This document shows, in pieces, positions 37,188-49,886 of a stretch of 64,000 nucleotides of DNA. The stretch is from Batkoa obscura. Its lineage: Eukaryota > Entomophthoromycota > Entomophthoromycetes > Entomophthorales > Batkoaceae. Location of the stretch: the NCBI GenBank assembly GCA_030770535.1, contig JASVEC010000004.1, forward strand, positions 1,860,001-1,924,000, read 5' to 3'. The translations under genes and the position numbers were made by a program. Under the pieces are notes generated by a model, which made no database searches, had not been told where the DNA came from, and worked only from the letters and a program-made list of their open reading frames with translations. The first letter of the stretch is position 1, and each line of letters opens with the position of its first letter.

Positions 37188-38265
37188 TTTAATGATTTAT
37201 TAATCGAATATAATTGATTTTTTTTGTAAGTTGTTTTTATTTTAATTGATTTTTTGTTTTTGTTTTTGTTTTTATTCTTGTTTTTATTTTTTATTTTTAT
37301 TATAGAAGACTTATTTAATACATGATTTTTTTTAAAAGATTATTTTTGATCAAAATTAATATATTACTATTAACTTTATATAATCATAAAAATCATCATT
37401 ATTGATTTATCAATTAGCGGTTCCTTTTATTTATTTGTGAACCTTAGCATATAATATTATGATACCAAATAATCTTTATTTTATTAAAGTAAAAATAAAG
37501 ACAACCTAACTGTTCAATAGTCTATTTTAAGTTTTTCTATAACTTTTAAATGTATTCTAATTAATTATATAATTAACTTTACAAATATACAATTGTAGAT
37601 AAAAGATTGATTTAATGATAGTAATCCAATTTCAAGTCAACTATAATTCAGAATAATAGAAAAATCAATTTTAAATTAATAAACTCAAAGTTACAAACCA
37701 AAAAACTGAGTGTTAAATTATTAAAATATGCCAATTTATTATTAAATTATACTATTGAAAATATTGAAAATAAACTTCAAGTTTTTAAAAGAAATAGATT
37801 AAAAAACTCAATTTATGCTCTACTTTATTTTTATGTGATAATTCATAAAATTATTTGAAAAATATAGATTGAAGTTAGTAAATCATTTGATGACCATATA
37901 TGCTGATAAAAGTTGAAAAATTATGCCAAGTGAAGTGGAAACAAATTAATTAAATATTCCAATAAATAAAATAAGAGTAAATAAGCCTTTATAATTGAAA
38001 CTTAATTCAAATATATCATAAGTGGGTAGCTTAAGGTTCTATGCCATTTGATGAATTGTTTCTATTATTAAAGTGGGATTAAAGGATAGTAAAAAGGAAT
38101 GAATACTTTATCAATATTCAACTTTTCGATAAAGTTTTTGAGGGGGATAATCTATAATTGTATAATCTATAATATATAATTGTAATAAAAAATAAAAAAT
38201 AAAAAATAAAAAATAAATGATAAAAAATAAATGATAATATTAGAAATACTTACTATAAAGTTCAA

Positions 38266-38369
38266 TGTAGGGGTGTTTTTTTTGGCTTCATTTTTTTCCA
38301 TTTTTTAAGCGTTATTTGAGTGGAAAGATTGTTAGTAAAATTCTTAAACACAAAAATACATCCCCATAT
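38266..38369 (+). mobile_element. MITE copy (105-bp family)
   Basis: GTAGGGGTGTTTTTTTTGGC to ATACATCCCCATAT, with TTTCCATTTTTTAAGCG, GAGTGGAAAGATTGTTAG and AAAATTCTTAAACA internal blocks. Well preserved. Confidence 0.8.
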
Positions 38370-38636
38370 CATTATTAAATCAATTATACTATGTGTATCT
38401 TTTTTATTTCTCTATTTAATATATATATATATATTCAATGACAAAACAAATAAAATATTAAGAATAATACAAAACTTGATAGTTTATTATCATATGAAAA
38501 TTTTTATTAATAATATATACTTTAGTTTTTATATAGTTAGATATTTCAATTTAAGGAAATAGGATTTATGTATCAAAATTAATAAAAGAATTAAAGAGTT
38601 GTTAGTTTCTACTTTATTTCTTTATATTTTATATGC

Positions 38637-38744
38637 TATATGATGATGTATTTTTATATTTAAGAATTTTACTAACAGTTTTTCCGCTCAAATAGCGTTT
38701 AAAAGATGGAAAAAATAATGAAACCAAAAAAACACCCCCATATA
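38637..38744 (-). mobile_element. MITE copy (105-bp family), opposite orientation to its neighbour
   Basis: Starts near TATGATGATGTATTTTT and ends ACACCCCCATATA, with TTTTACTAACAGTTTTTCCG and GATGGAAAAAATAATGAAACC internal blocks. It lies 267 bp from the copy at 38266 in inverted orientation. Confidence 0.75.
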
Positions 38745-38840
38745 TTTATTACTTTTATTTTCCCTTTTTAACTATGAATTGTATAAAAGCACTAGTATTG
38801 AATGTTGTCTATTTAGATAAGAGTAGAAAACAAGTTAAAA

Positions 38841-39006
38841 TATGGGAATGTCTTTTATTGATTTCAGTATTTTACTAGTATTTTTTTAAATTTTATATAG
38901 CGTAAAAAGTAGTGTTTTTCTTATTCAAAAGTTTTACTAGCAAATATTTACTTTTTATTGTATAAAAAGTGGACAAAAAAGTAAAATTAAAAAAGACATT
39001 CGTATG
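38841..39006. mobile_element. Longer MITE-related element
   Basis: Bounded by TATGGGAATGTCTTTTATT and AAAAAAGACATTCGTATG, which are imperfect inverted repeats similar to the ends of the 105-bp family. The interior has two TTTTACTAG segments and a repeated GTATAAAAAGTGG-like block, so it may be a composite or internally duplicated derivative. Confidence 0.45.
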
Positions 39007-40963
39007 TTTTAATTATAATAAATTATTTTATAATATCTAAAAAAATTTATTAAAAACTCATTTTTATATCATTTATCTGTTCCTTTAGTTATTTTTATTT
39101 CGCATCAATAGGCTAATAAAAACTGATAGTGTGAGTTTCTAATACCAGTTGATTGAAATTTCAAAATGACTCGGACTTGTAATTATCCCATTGACAAAAA
39201 AATGAGTTGATCCGCAAACTTGTTTATTTAATAAAAGAGTTCCTTTATCAATCGTAATAGTAATATACTAACTTAATAAACTATAAATTTTTAATTATTA
39301 TTCGCTGTTGTTTTGTGAATGATTTATATGGATGATATCTGAAGTTTACTTCTAAAATTAATACAAGGGCTCATTATTTCATCCTTTTATAAAACTTTTT
39401 TTTTAATATTGTAGATTTTCAAACAAAAAATGAAACTCAATTTTAAAAATGCCAAATTAAATTTTCATAAAACGAATTCCATTTTCTCACGAAAAAATGA
39501 ATAATAATTAGCAATTAAAATCTACAATAAATTAATATAGTAAAAGAGAGTCAAAATGAGGTATAATGAACTAATAAATAACTTTTTTAAAATTACTGTT
39601 TATGTTATAAAATAAGAGTATGGTATAATTTTATTACTCATATGATACGATAATTAAAATTACTGAATGACGGAGGAAATCTAAAGGGCCAAGTAATAAT
39701 ATAGAATATTAAGCAAAATGGGATAAACTGTTTTGTTTTTGATTTAAAGGCTTGATATTCTATTCAGTACCCTTGGCTTACCTTTATTTTTTTAAACAAG
39801 TACACGCCATTTTTATAACTATAATAATAAATAATTTAAATAACTTTATTTCAAAGACCCTGTATTTTTTCAAATAATTAATAGAAACTATAGATTCTAT
39901 TATAAAAATAGATTATTTTATCCAGACTGCCTTATGGTTATGTTATAGTTATCAAGATCATAGTATAGTGGAGTTATTTAATAGAATAGTTACATTAATA
40001 AAGTCACCTTCAAGTATTATGTTTATGTTTATGTTATAGAACCTAAGTTTTTTTGGAATATTTAAATATTTAAAGATAAATTTTTTATTTTTTTCATCAA
40101 AAAAAGAATTTTTACTAATAGAGTTATATCAATAGAACTCAATAAATTGAAAATAAATAAAAATAGTAAATAATTATTAAAACTATTAAAATGAGGTATA
40201 ATAACATAATTTTATAAATTAAATAAATTAAATAATTTTTTTATTATCATTTTATATATTAAAAATAACCTTTTTCTTCTATAAAATCCGTTTATTCTAT
40301 AATGTTTAATAAACTATTGAGATCCACTTCATTAATTTATTAGACAACTAAACACTTCATTTAATAAATAAATTATTCTAAAATACTCTCACTCCGCCCC
40401 ATCCCTAATTAAACAAAAAAAACATTTTAATTATCCGTTATTTTCCACTTGAGAGTGTAAGTTATTTCAAAAACATTTGACAACAAACTCGTAATAATTT
40501 TTATTTAGTATACCCTTAAAAGTGATATCGCAACTACTCATTTTTATATTCATTATTAAATCCCTAAAAACTAATATTCCAAGTTATTCAATCATTCAAA
40601 AAGAATACAACTTTTGTTCAAAATTAAGTGTAAAACATCGACAATAAAGCCCATTCTATTCTTAAAAGCCATCATAACTTGCATCATTTTATTCTTGATA
40701 CAAAAAATTCATTAAAGCATAATCTTAATCTGCTTCTTTGGCTTGAAAAAAGTGGTGGATTTTCACTAATCAACTGACATCATAATATATAAGACATTAA
40801 TTTTTTTATGAAAAAGACATAGATGTATTCATAAATAAACATAGAAAGAGTACTAATATATAATTAAAATAAATAACTGCTTTTATTTGCTAAGAAGGAG
40901 AGGAATATCAACTCCTTGATAGTATCAATCTTTTTTTTTTAAACATGCTTATATAATAAAAAC

Positions 40964-41902
40964 TTAAACTAAATTATGATTATTTACAAAGGTAGGAGTA
41001 GGTTGCACAAAACCATGCCAATAAAATTCGGGTTGCCATTTAGTAATTAACTCAGGTACTTTAAAACAATACTCCATTTTAGGTACCATAGAAGGTATAG
41101 TTAAAGGTGGTAATAAGTTAGGATGGGGTAAATTTAACATGCCATTTTGTGGATGAAAACTGATACAATTTTGAGGAACATTACTATATGTTAAATTGGG
41201 TTGATAATTCACCATAGAAATACTTTGTGACCTTTTCCTTTCATTATTTCTAATATAAGGCGCATTCATTTGTCTCCTTGTAACTTTACCACTAGTATAA
41301 GTATGTTGCTGATGATGAACAATAAGATTATTAGATCTATACCAAGTAGTATTATTACAGAAATAATTTAATTTAAGCCAATCTTGTATCATTTCATTTT
41401 CAACTACACTTAATTTATACTCTAATTTATTTGCTAATAATCTTTCAGCTCTATTTAATGTAACTGCATTAAAGCATGTGATTGGGGCCCAACTATTAGT
41501 AAAGTAAGGACTATCTTCTAACATTTTATAAGCTAACATTAAGCTACCAGTAAATAATAATGTTATATCTTGACGTTGAAACCATAATATGTCAGTACTT
41601 AGACGTTTGATATATTGAATAGTGGCTAATAATATTTGATTAGTGGCGTTAGTAGCCATGAGTAACGTTCTTATATAACTGGTGATAGAAGGTTTGTTAT
41701 AAATTTGTGGACTATGTGTGTTTGTTGTTGGTAAAAAATGATTGAAGATCCAGTTAGCTAATATATCTATTGGATACCGTTTGTTTTCTTGTACTAAAGA
41801 TTGTAAACTTGAATAAGCTGCTGGTCTTGGTTTATAATATGGTAATGAATGAAGTTGCGCTTGAGACACATGTCTTGCTCTTGTTGTCTTATGATAATTC
41901 AT
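40964..41902 (-). CDS. Cyclin-domain protein (Pcl/Pho80-like)
   Basis: Intronless, 312 residues. The N-terminal part holds LQSLVQENKRYPIDILANWI, then the cyclin box: SITSYIRTLLMATNATNQIL, LATIQYIKRLS, LLFTGSLMLAYKMLEDSPYF and NAVTLNRAERLLANKLEYKL. The order (KMLEDxxYFTNxxW...N.AE) is typical of fungal PHO80/Pcl-type cyclins that partner Pho85-family kinases. The C-terminal 110 residues are Pro/Asn-rich with no recognised domain. Partner and role (phosphate sensing, cell cycle, polarity) cannot be set from sequence. Confidence 0.78.
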   Translation of the reverse strand: MNYHKTTRARHVSQAQLHSLPYYKPRPAAYSSLQSLVQENKRYPIDILANWIFNHFLPTTNTHSPQIYNKPSITSYIRTLLMATNATNQILLATIQYIKRLSTDILWFQRQDITLLFTGSLMLAYKMLEDSPYFTNSWAPITCFNAVTLNRAERLLANKLEYKLSVVENEMIQDWLKLNYFCNNTTWYRSNNLIVHHQQHTYTSGKVTRRQMNAPYIRNNERKRSQSISMVNYQPNLTYSNVPQNCISFHPQNGMLNLPHPNLLPPLTIPSMVPKMEYCFKVPELITKWQPEFYWHGFVQPTPTFVNNHNLV

Positions 41903-44363
41903 TATATTTTTATTTTTTTGGTTGTGTTCTAAATTTTATATTTAAAATAAATAAAAATTGAAGTAAATTTATTGTATTTATATACTTTTTTAAAAAAGAA
42001 TCTAGATATAGTATAAGCATCACTTATGAATAGAAAGCTGGAATGTTGAGCTTGGAACTTAATTGATTGGTGTAGCTACTTAATTAAGGAATTTGGAGGG
42101 TAGAACTAGGTTTTAAATTAAAAAGAGATTCCAAGATTTAAGTTATAAATAAAACAGTTAATTTATTTTTTATATAATTAAAGAATAAACATTAATTAAG
42201 ATGTCTATTTTCTACATTAAAAAGAAAGGTGGTTATTATTTTAACTTTGTAACTTTATGAGCAGTAAATAAAACATATTATTTTTATATTATAATTTTTT
42301 ATTCTCTCTCCTCATTTTCTCCTCTTATCTATGCTTGTTTACATGAATTGATTGGCTGCGAATTTACCTCCTTTTGATTTTAAGTAATGATAATCATTCT
42401 TTTTTAAATAATGAATAAGAACTTGCTTTTATTAAAGTTATATAAAAAATATATAAATTAATAATATTGAATCAATTAATTTACAATATAATGTTAATTT
42501 AATATTTTTATTATAATATGATAATTAGATTTAGTATATTAATTCAATCCATTTTATTAATTATTGAACTACTATATTAATAACTATTGGTTATGTTCAC
42601 TTATTTAAAAGTAAGGGGAAATTGATCCTAAAATTTTACTCAGTTATTATATTCATATTATCTTGTTAGTAATTTTATTGTGATAGTAATGATATTAATA
42701 TAAAATAGATATAATTACTACCCCTTTTCTTTATCTTACTTAGGTTATGCATAATAACTTGAATCATAAGGTCTTTTACTAATTTTCCATAAAACAATAA
42801 ATAGAATATCAAGTTTATAAGTTTAGTCATAATAAGCAATATAAACACAAATAAAATTAAGGAGCACTTTGCCTTATTTTTTTCGAGACTATTGCTAATA
42901 ATAATATAGCCTTAATTCATTTTTAATTTGTAAGATCCTTTTTATGTTCGAGAACATTTTTTATTAATTTAATAAGAATACATACAGTTACATATATTTA
43001 CAATAGTATATATCAGAAATGTATAACAATTACTATTTTATTCTAATAATTTATTATCTTCAATTAATTTTGAGCTTCCAACTATATATTAAAGGAGAGA
43101 ACGTTTTGAATGAAATTGGATCACCACAACATTGATTTTAAGTTAACTTTTTTATCTTATATTTTTACTGTTAGTTAAATAATAAATTAAACATGGATTT
43201 ATATTAATATGTTTCGCTTAATTCATTTATAACTTTATAAATTTATAAATGAACCTTAAACTCCCCACACCTTGTTAGTTTAATTCAAAAACACACCTAT
43301 GAACTTTGAATAACTTAGTTAAATCATTTAAATGTTACTTGTACTAAGGAGTTGCAATTTTGTTTAAAAAAGATGTTTGTAATATAGATATTTGTGATTC
43401 TAATATAATAACTCAATATCATTAAACTATGATATCAAAGCTTATAGATTAACATTCTTTTTTTAATATCGCTTTTAAGCTCAATGATATCGTTTTTATC
43501 ATATTTTATGGAGTTTGATTTTATAGTGGTTGACTTTCAATTTAAAACGATAAAAGTTATAAAGTGTGCAAGTCTAGTTACATCGTCATTATTTTCAAAC
43601 TTATAATAAAGCATAAATGCCAAGTGATTTTTTATTTAAGGTTTATGAAAAGAATCAATCATTTTATAGAAAATCAATGATAGCTTCATTAATATCAAGT
43701 AATAGTATTAGTAATATACTAATTTTAAAAAAGAGAGGATTTTTTTAAAATGAAAGTTTAATGACACGTAATTCTTTTTTTCATGATTTCACAATATAGA
43801 GATAAGGGCCATCAATTGATGTTTATACTTTATCAAGTAAAAAAATAAGGAAACAATAAAATGTTACTGTTATTATGTCTTTAAAAAGGAACTACATGAA
43901 TTCCTATTCATCGTTTGAAAAAGTTATGCTATACAAAAATTTCACTTGCTAAATTTAAAAAGCGGAAATTTCATGTTCATTTATGAAAATAGAAAATAGC
44001 TAATTAGAGATATCACAATTCAGAGACATCAATGTTTAATGGATTAGCTGCCATCATTTTTGATACAAAGTTCTACAAATATACCACTTCACTAATTAAA
44101 TAACTTGAAGACAATCTACTTAATATACCAAATTAATAAGGTATAATTTATAACCTTGAACCTATTGCTATTAATAACAAGCTATAATTGATAAAAACCG
44201 TCAATGTATCTTTTTACAGATGAAAGATTGAATTTTTTTTGATAAAGAATTAATTTTAACGATGCAAATATAAATTACTAGTAAATCTTTTGACAAATCC
44301 AAATCCCCAATTCTATCCTTAACCCTAACTTTAACATTAATACTAATACTAGTTCCAACATTA

Positions 44364-44458
44364 AGAGATGTATTTTTTTGTTTAAAAATTTTACTAACAA
44401 TCTTTTCACTCAAATAGCGCTTAAAAAATTAAAAAAGTGATGAAACCAAAAAAAACAG
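44364..44458 (-). mobile_element. MITE copy (105-bp family), right end lost
   Basis: GAGATGTATTTTTTTGTTT, TTTTACTAACAATCTTTTCA, CAAATAGCGCTTAAAAAATT and GTGATGAAACCAAAAAAAAC follow the family order. The final CCCCCATAT end is not present. Confidence 0.7.
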
Positions 44459-45638
44459 ACTTATTAAGATCTAAACTGAATTTTAATTAAAACCCAATAT
44501 ACTGTCTCAACTTAAGGCTATTGTGAAGTCCCTAGCCCTTCAAAAGTTAATTGTAGCTGCCCTTTCTGACTCAATTATTATTTTTTCGGTTGTAACTTAT
44601 TTAGTTGAATTATTGGTATAATCATGCAATATCCTCACCTCTTATTATATTATAAGTACTAAGCTATAGATTATCTCTATAAAACATTATAAAATATTGA
44701 AATTAATTAATCAGTAATTTTTATTACTCCGTTTATCCCTTTACTTTATGCCAATAATTTTAATTATAAATCATAGAATATTCAATTACCCGCTTGTTAA
44801 GTATTTATCTCCAAGTTGCAATAACTATAAGGTTTAGTTATTTTTTAGTTTCATTTGGTTAATCTTACAATCACTTACCTCCACCTCATCTTACTCTTAC
44901 TTTTTCATTTTTACAACTCCTTGGAACTTGGAACTTGAGGTTGCCAAGTGATTTCCATAAAAACAAGAACGTGATACTATTTTAATGGAATTCTACAATA
45001 AAGCTAGGTATGTTGTGTAGTAATTTTTCAAAAATACTCCATGTAAACTAAGTAATAAATTAAATTTATTAATAACTTTTAAAAAGCATAGTCTTGTTAT
45101 AAAGGTTATTTTTAGAAGCTGTGAATAACCCTCTTGTTTCTTATATGTTTTAAAACACAAGATTCTTCATTATTTTATAACTCTTACTTTTTTATTTATT
45201 ATTGCTTTCACTTGTTATTATGAAAATTATATAGTGATATTGATCAACAATTTGTAAATTTTAGTTACGAAATTTATTTTAATTACATCAGCTAATACTC
45301 ACGATCAGATTTAGCAATAACTATTCATTATTAAATCATTAGTGAAAAAATTATTATTCACCCCGACTACTCCCATATTTTTTGAATTAATCAAGTATAG
45401 CTAATATTGATAAGTGTTTTAGAAATAAAAATGAAACTTTTAATCCTTTTTTTTTCAACACCAATTATCCCTTATTTTTACTTGATTAATTTAAAAAAAT
45501 TTGTTAATTCAATCTTTGGGGTAAAAACCTCAGTTTTAATTGATTTTTTTTATTAAATGTAGATACTTTAAACATATTCAATAATCAACTTATCTTATCT
45601 CTACTTCCTATTATTCTATAAAATCAATTAAGTTTTAA

Positions 45639-45746
45639 TACTTCATTTAATACTTCATTTAATACTTCATTTAATACTTCATTTAATACTTCATTTAATA
45701 CTTCATTTAATACTTCATTTAATACTTCATTTAATACTTCATTTAA
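45639..45746. repeat. 12-bp tandem repeat (TACTTCATTTAA), nine copies
   Basis: Nine exact copies of TACTTCATTTAA, 108 bp, in the gene desert upstream of malate dehydrogenase. No internal variation is visible, so it is a young or actively homogenised minisatellite. Confidence 0.92.
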
Positions 45747-47720
45747 TGGAGGGATAGGGTTAGTTCAAATGAGTACTTTTAAATTGAAACTTCTGTAGAA
45801 ACATGTTGACAAACTTTTTGATTAGTTGCATAAGTTTAGAAGAATACGAATGTTCTAATAATGAGTTTTATTCATGACATTGACAAAATTATGTAACAAG
45901 CGGTGGAATTATTAGAAACAATAATCGAATGTTTTTAATGAAAATAAATTACTTAAATTCAACTTCAGTATTATAAATACGTACTACTTTGTAATAATTA
46001 CTGGTAGGAATGTACTGGATTGTAAATAATGTAACTTATAGACTTATAGATTTGTTCATGTATTATTTGTCAATTTTTTAAAATTGAAAGATTATCAAAA
46101 AAAAATAAACTTGATAGTAGAATAAAATATTCTTAAAATTTGTTAATTAGGAAATAATCATGTTTGTACGCTTATCTTAATAGATTTAAAAAGGCAAATA
46201 TCATTTCTTTAACACATGAAATAAAATAAAAACAAATTTTTATTATTAAAAAATAATAGTAAAAATGTTATTGACTCCAACAATTAACATTTTATTTCTA
46301 TTTCTATTTCTATTTTATTTTTATTTTTATTTTTATTTAATTTTATTATTTATTTATTTTATTTTACATTAATTAAATAGTGTTCATTCTAAAAATTTAA
46401 ATTAGTTTCGAAATTATTTCTATTATTTTCTAATAAAATTGATTTTTTTGATTTACTAAAAATAATTAGTTTTTATTTATTGCATTATAAATATAAATAT
46501 AATAATTCAAATAATTTAACTATTACAATTCCTTACTTTAAACTTCTAATTTGAACATTTGATAATTAAAAAAATCCACAAATTAAAGCGATCACAAAAT
46601 AAAAACATAGTCACAGTCTTCTTTTTACAGTGTATTTGAAATTCATGTTTACTTATAAATTGTAATATTTCTATCATGTTAGTAATTTTAGTTCATAATA
46701 ATATTAAGAAATGAATATGTTATAGTAGTTATCACTAATAATAGTAAATGAATACATACCATAATATGAAATAAATAAAAAAGAAAAATAACGCTATTAA
46801 TTTAGAATATGAGTTCTTTGACTTTCAAGGATATTTTTCAATAAAAAATGGTAACCAAATGCTAATAATAAAACACCAGACTCCTTTTTTAAAGCACTAT
46901 TTATAATAAACTTTGATTTAATTAGTTATGTTTTTAATAATAAAGCCTTTATATTATTACAATTAAGTAATAATTTTGAATATTTCGGTTAATCTAAATC
47001 TATTTATTTATTTGAAATTAATTAAAAATATTACTATTCAAACTGTTTGTCTATAACTTAAAAAAACTCATTACTATCCCAAGCTAATGAGTAACATTTA
47101 TAAAAAAGATCCTTTTATTAACTGTTTTTTATATATAGAATGTGTGAATATTATACTTTTTATGTTTAATTAATATTATACAAGTTTCAACTTATCTTTT
47201 TATATTCAAATGGTAACTCTAAAAAACAAGTATTTTTATATAAATAGATGATTTAATATCAACAAAAGTTGAATATTTAACCATTATAATTCAATTAACT
47301 GCTAACTACATACGAAATATAGCCGCTTGAAATAAGATATTCGAATTTTATAGTGGATTAAATTAAGAGAATATACAATTTGATTATTAATTATTACTAT
47401 TATATTAGTATATAATGAATTCATAAAACTTTTCTATTATTATATTACTATTTATTAATTTCATGTGAAGAGATAAGCTTTAGAAAATTAGGTTTCTTAT
47501 CGTTCCTATTAAGCTTGAAATCAGCTGAGTAAAATCAATTTGTTCAATTGATAATTAAGATTCATAATCTATAATTTGCAGCTTCAAACCAATTTCAAAT
47601 ATTCAAAGTTGGGTGATAACAAGGCTACAAACAAGTCATGATTGGTTCAAACTATTCTTATCAATGCTTAGATAAAGGGTTATGACATGGCACTTAACTC
47701 AACAAAATAAAATTGAAAAG

Positions 47721-47730
47721 TATAAATATA
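47721..47730 (+). promoter_or_regulatory. Possible TATA box of malate dehydrogenase
   Basis: TATAAATATA lies 67 bp upstream of the ATG at 47797. In such AT-rich DNA a chance match is quite possible. Confidence 0.3.
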
Positions 47731-47796
47731 ATCAAATTGGCATTTTAATTGCAATTTATATTCAACTTTTTATTAAAACTACAAATTACAAAAATT

Positions 47797-48801
47797 ATGG
47801 TTAAAGTAGCAGTTCTTGGTGCAGCTGGTGGTATTGGACAACCCTTATCTTTATTGTTAAAACTCAATCCCATCATCTCTCATTTATCCTTATATGATAT
47901 TGTCAATGTACACGGTGTAGCTGCTGATATTGGCCATATTAATACACCATCGGTAGTGACTTCTCATCAGGGAGCAGATAGCTTAATTGAAGCTGTAGAA
48001 AATTCCCATTTAGTTGTAATACCAGCTGGTGTACCACGTAAACCTGGTATGACTCGAGATGATTTATTTAAAATTAATGCTGGTATTGTAAGAGATTTAG
48101 CTACTGCTTGTGCTAAAGCTTGTCCAAAAGCATTTATTTTAATAATTTCAAATCCAGTTAATTCAACTACTCCTATTGTTGCTGAAGTGTTTAAAAATCA
48201 TAATGTTTATGATCCAAAACGTATCTTTGGTGTAACTACTTTAGATTCTGTTCGTGCTTCGGCTTTTGTTGCTGCTGCTGCTAATAATAATGTTAAACCT
48301 CATGAAGTTCGTTTACCAGTTATTGGGGGTCATTCTGGAGCTACCATTGTACCCCTTTTTTCTCAAGCTAAACCAAGTGTTAACTTCAATGAACAACAAC
48401 TTAAAGATTTAACTAATCGTGTTCAATACGGTGGTGATGAAGTTGTTAAAGCTAAAGGTGGAGCTGGGTCAGCTACTTTAAGTATGGCTCATGCAGGTGC
48501 ACGATTTACTAATGCTTTATTAGATGCCTCAGTTAAAGGGGTAACAGGTATTATTGAACCTGGATATGTTAATTTGCAAGCGGATCCAAAGAATATCAGT
48601 GAATTGAAGAAGTTTTCAAAAGATGCTACTTATTTTGCATTTGATATTGAACTTTCAAAAAATGGAGTAGAAAAATTAATTGTACCAGCTAATGTTACTA
48701 GTTATGAAACTCAATTAATTAATGACGCGGTTGCTGAACTTAGTAAAAGTATTGCTAAAGGAGAAGAATTTGTTAAAGGAGATTCTGAATCTAAGCTTTA
48801 G
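47797..48801 (+). CDS. MDH3: NAD-dependent malate dehydrogenase with C-terminal SKL (peroxisomal)
   Basis: Interconverts malate and oxaloacetate with NAD. Intronless, 334 residues from ATG 47797. The start [20 protein letters not shown] is the Rossmann glycine loop. [20 protein letters not shown] carries the substrate-binding arginines, [20 protein letters not shown] sequence ([13 protein letters not shown]) follows, and [16 protein letters not shown] contains the catalytic His. All belong to the mitochondrial-type MDH clade. There is no presequence: the frame upstream of 47797 has no ATG. The protein ends GDSESKL, a canonical type 1 peroxisomal signal, as in yeast Mdh3. It would reoxidise NADH from beta-oxidation and serve the glyoxylate cycle. 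The symbol is by functional analogy. Confidence 0.93.
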   Translation: MVKVAVLGAAGGIGQPLSLLLKLNPIISHLSLYDIVNVHGVAADIGHINTPSVVTSHQGADSLIEAVENSHLVVIPAGVPRKPGMTRDDLFKINAGIVRDLATACAKACPKAFILIISNPVNSTTPIVAEVFKNHNVYDPKRIFGVTTLDSVRASAFVAAAANNNVKPHEVRLPVIGGHSGATIVPLFSQAKPSVNFNEQQLKDLTNRVQYGGDEVVKAKGGAGSATLSMAHAGARFTNALLDASVKGVTGIIEPGYVNLQADPKNISELKKFSKDATYFAFDIELSKNGVEKLIVPANVTSYETQLINDAVAELSKSIAKGEEFVKGDSESKL

Positions 48802-49886
48802 ATAATTGATATTATTAAATGTATATTTATTGAAGTAATTTTTTATTTTTATTTTTTTTGTTATTTCAATTGAACATTTAAATTATTAATACTAATTTAA
48901 TTTTACTGTAATTTAAATGGATTAATGTTTGATAGTTTTAATATGAGTGGAGTGCCTTTTTCTAATGTATGAGTTCCAACTAGTTTATTTAATAATTTAA
49001 TAAAGGTAAATATTTATGCCAGTCAATTTAGTAGATTAATCGGTTGAATAAGAATGGTCTAGAAGGATATGGATTGAGTAGTATAGCCTTTTATTCTTAG
49101 AAGATTCAAAGAGCATAAACAAAGTAAGCACATTTTCAAATATCAAAATGAATCGTCCTACTTAACGGATTCATAGAATCCATGGGAACCGTTTAGAAGG
49201 GTAGAGGTTGAGACCGATAATCCTATACCCTTGAAAGCTTTGAGGAATATAATTGAAAGTAAGAATACTTTAGATATCTAAAGCGATTTCGATCAAGAGA
49301 AGGAAAAAGGATTAAGAGAGGTTGAACTATTAATAGAATCAACATGAGATATCGTGAAGGTACTGTATATGATTCAAATACCTGTTGAGAATAATAAAAA
49401 GTTTTATATGGTAGAGGTTTATTGAAAAGGAATGGAAGAAGGGGTAGGAAAGTCTCTTGAGGTTAGGAAAATAAGGTTTGTACTATTGATAAGATAACAG
49501 TAAGAGTTAAAGTGAAGTATGGGAAGCGAAGTTGAGTGAATTAAATATTTAATATTATGTTTTTTATAAAGATGAAATTTTAAGACCATTTTTTATTATT
49601 ATCTTATAGGGGTACTGGTTTATTTGTGTAAAAGGCAATAAAATATTATATCAATTAGGGAGTAAAGAGAATGATTAGTATGAAGATACCCTGTAATAAA
49701 TACGTAAGTTATATGGTAAAATTGTATTATTTAAGGAATTTGAGTGTTTAAGGAAAGAATATTAATTTATGTTCACTCACTTTGATTTGGAGTAATTAAT
49801 ACTACTAAAAATAATTTATATAAATATAAATATAAAATTCAAAATAAAAACATTTATAAATTAATTATACAAAAATAAAACTTTAT
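48802..49886. other. G-rich, hairpin-bearing intergenic stretch; possible ncRNA
   Basis: Between the convergent MDH and SREBP genes. From about 48950 to 49560 the plus strand is clearly richer in G than the surrounding spacers. It contains strong hairpins: GGATTC-ATA-GAATCC near 49159-49173, and AAGGGTAGAGG pairing with CCTATACCCTT near 49196-49231. No open frame of note. It does not match RNase P, MRP, SRP or U3 signatures that I know. It could be an unannotated structured RNA or a decayed gene. Confidence 0.3.

Larger units (their letters stand above)
37188..40963. other. Gene-free spacer with three MITE-related copies
   Basis: 3.8 kb between EMC2 and the cyclin. It holds T-rich simple repeats after EMC2 (37230-37300), AAATAA-type repeats at 38170-38235, two MITEs in opposite orientation (38266-38369 and 38637-38744) and a longer related element (38841-39006). 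The open frame 38320-38562 begins inside a MITE and is not considered a gene. Nothing else is recognised. Confidence 0.55.
41903..47796. other. Gene desert with one MITE and a 12-bp satellite
   Basis: 5.9 kb between the divergent cyclin and malate dehydrogenase genes, the longest gap in the window. It contains a MITE (44364-44458), nine tandem 12-bp units (45639-45746) and T-rich runs near 46300-46350. No open frame with family signatures and no tRNA-like cloverleaf were seen on either strand. Confidence 0.5.

Noticed and set aside
38320-38562. 80-codon open frame
   Set aside because: Starts inside a MITE and continues into AT-rich spacer; no domain.
44201-44413. 70-codon minus-strand open frame
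   Set aside because: Its N-terminal half is MITE sequence; not a gene.
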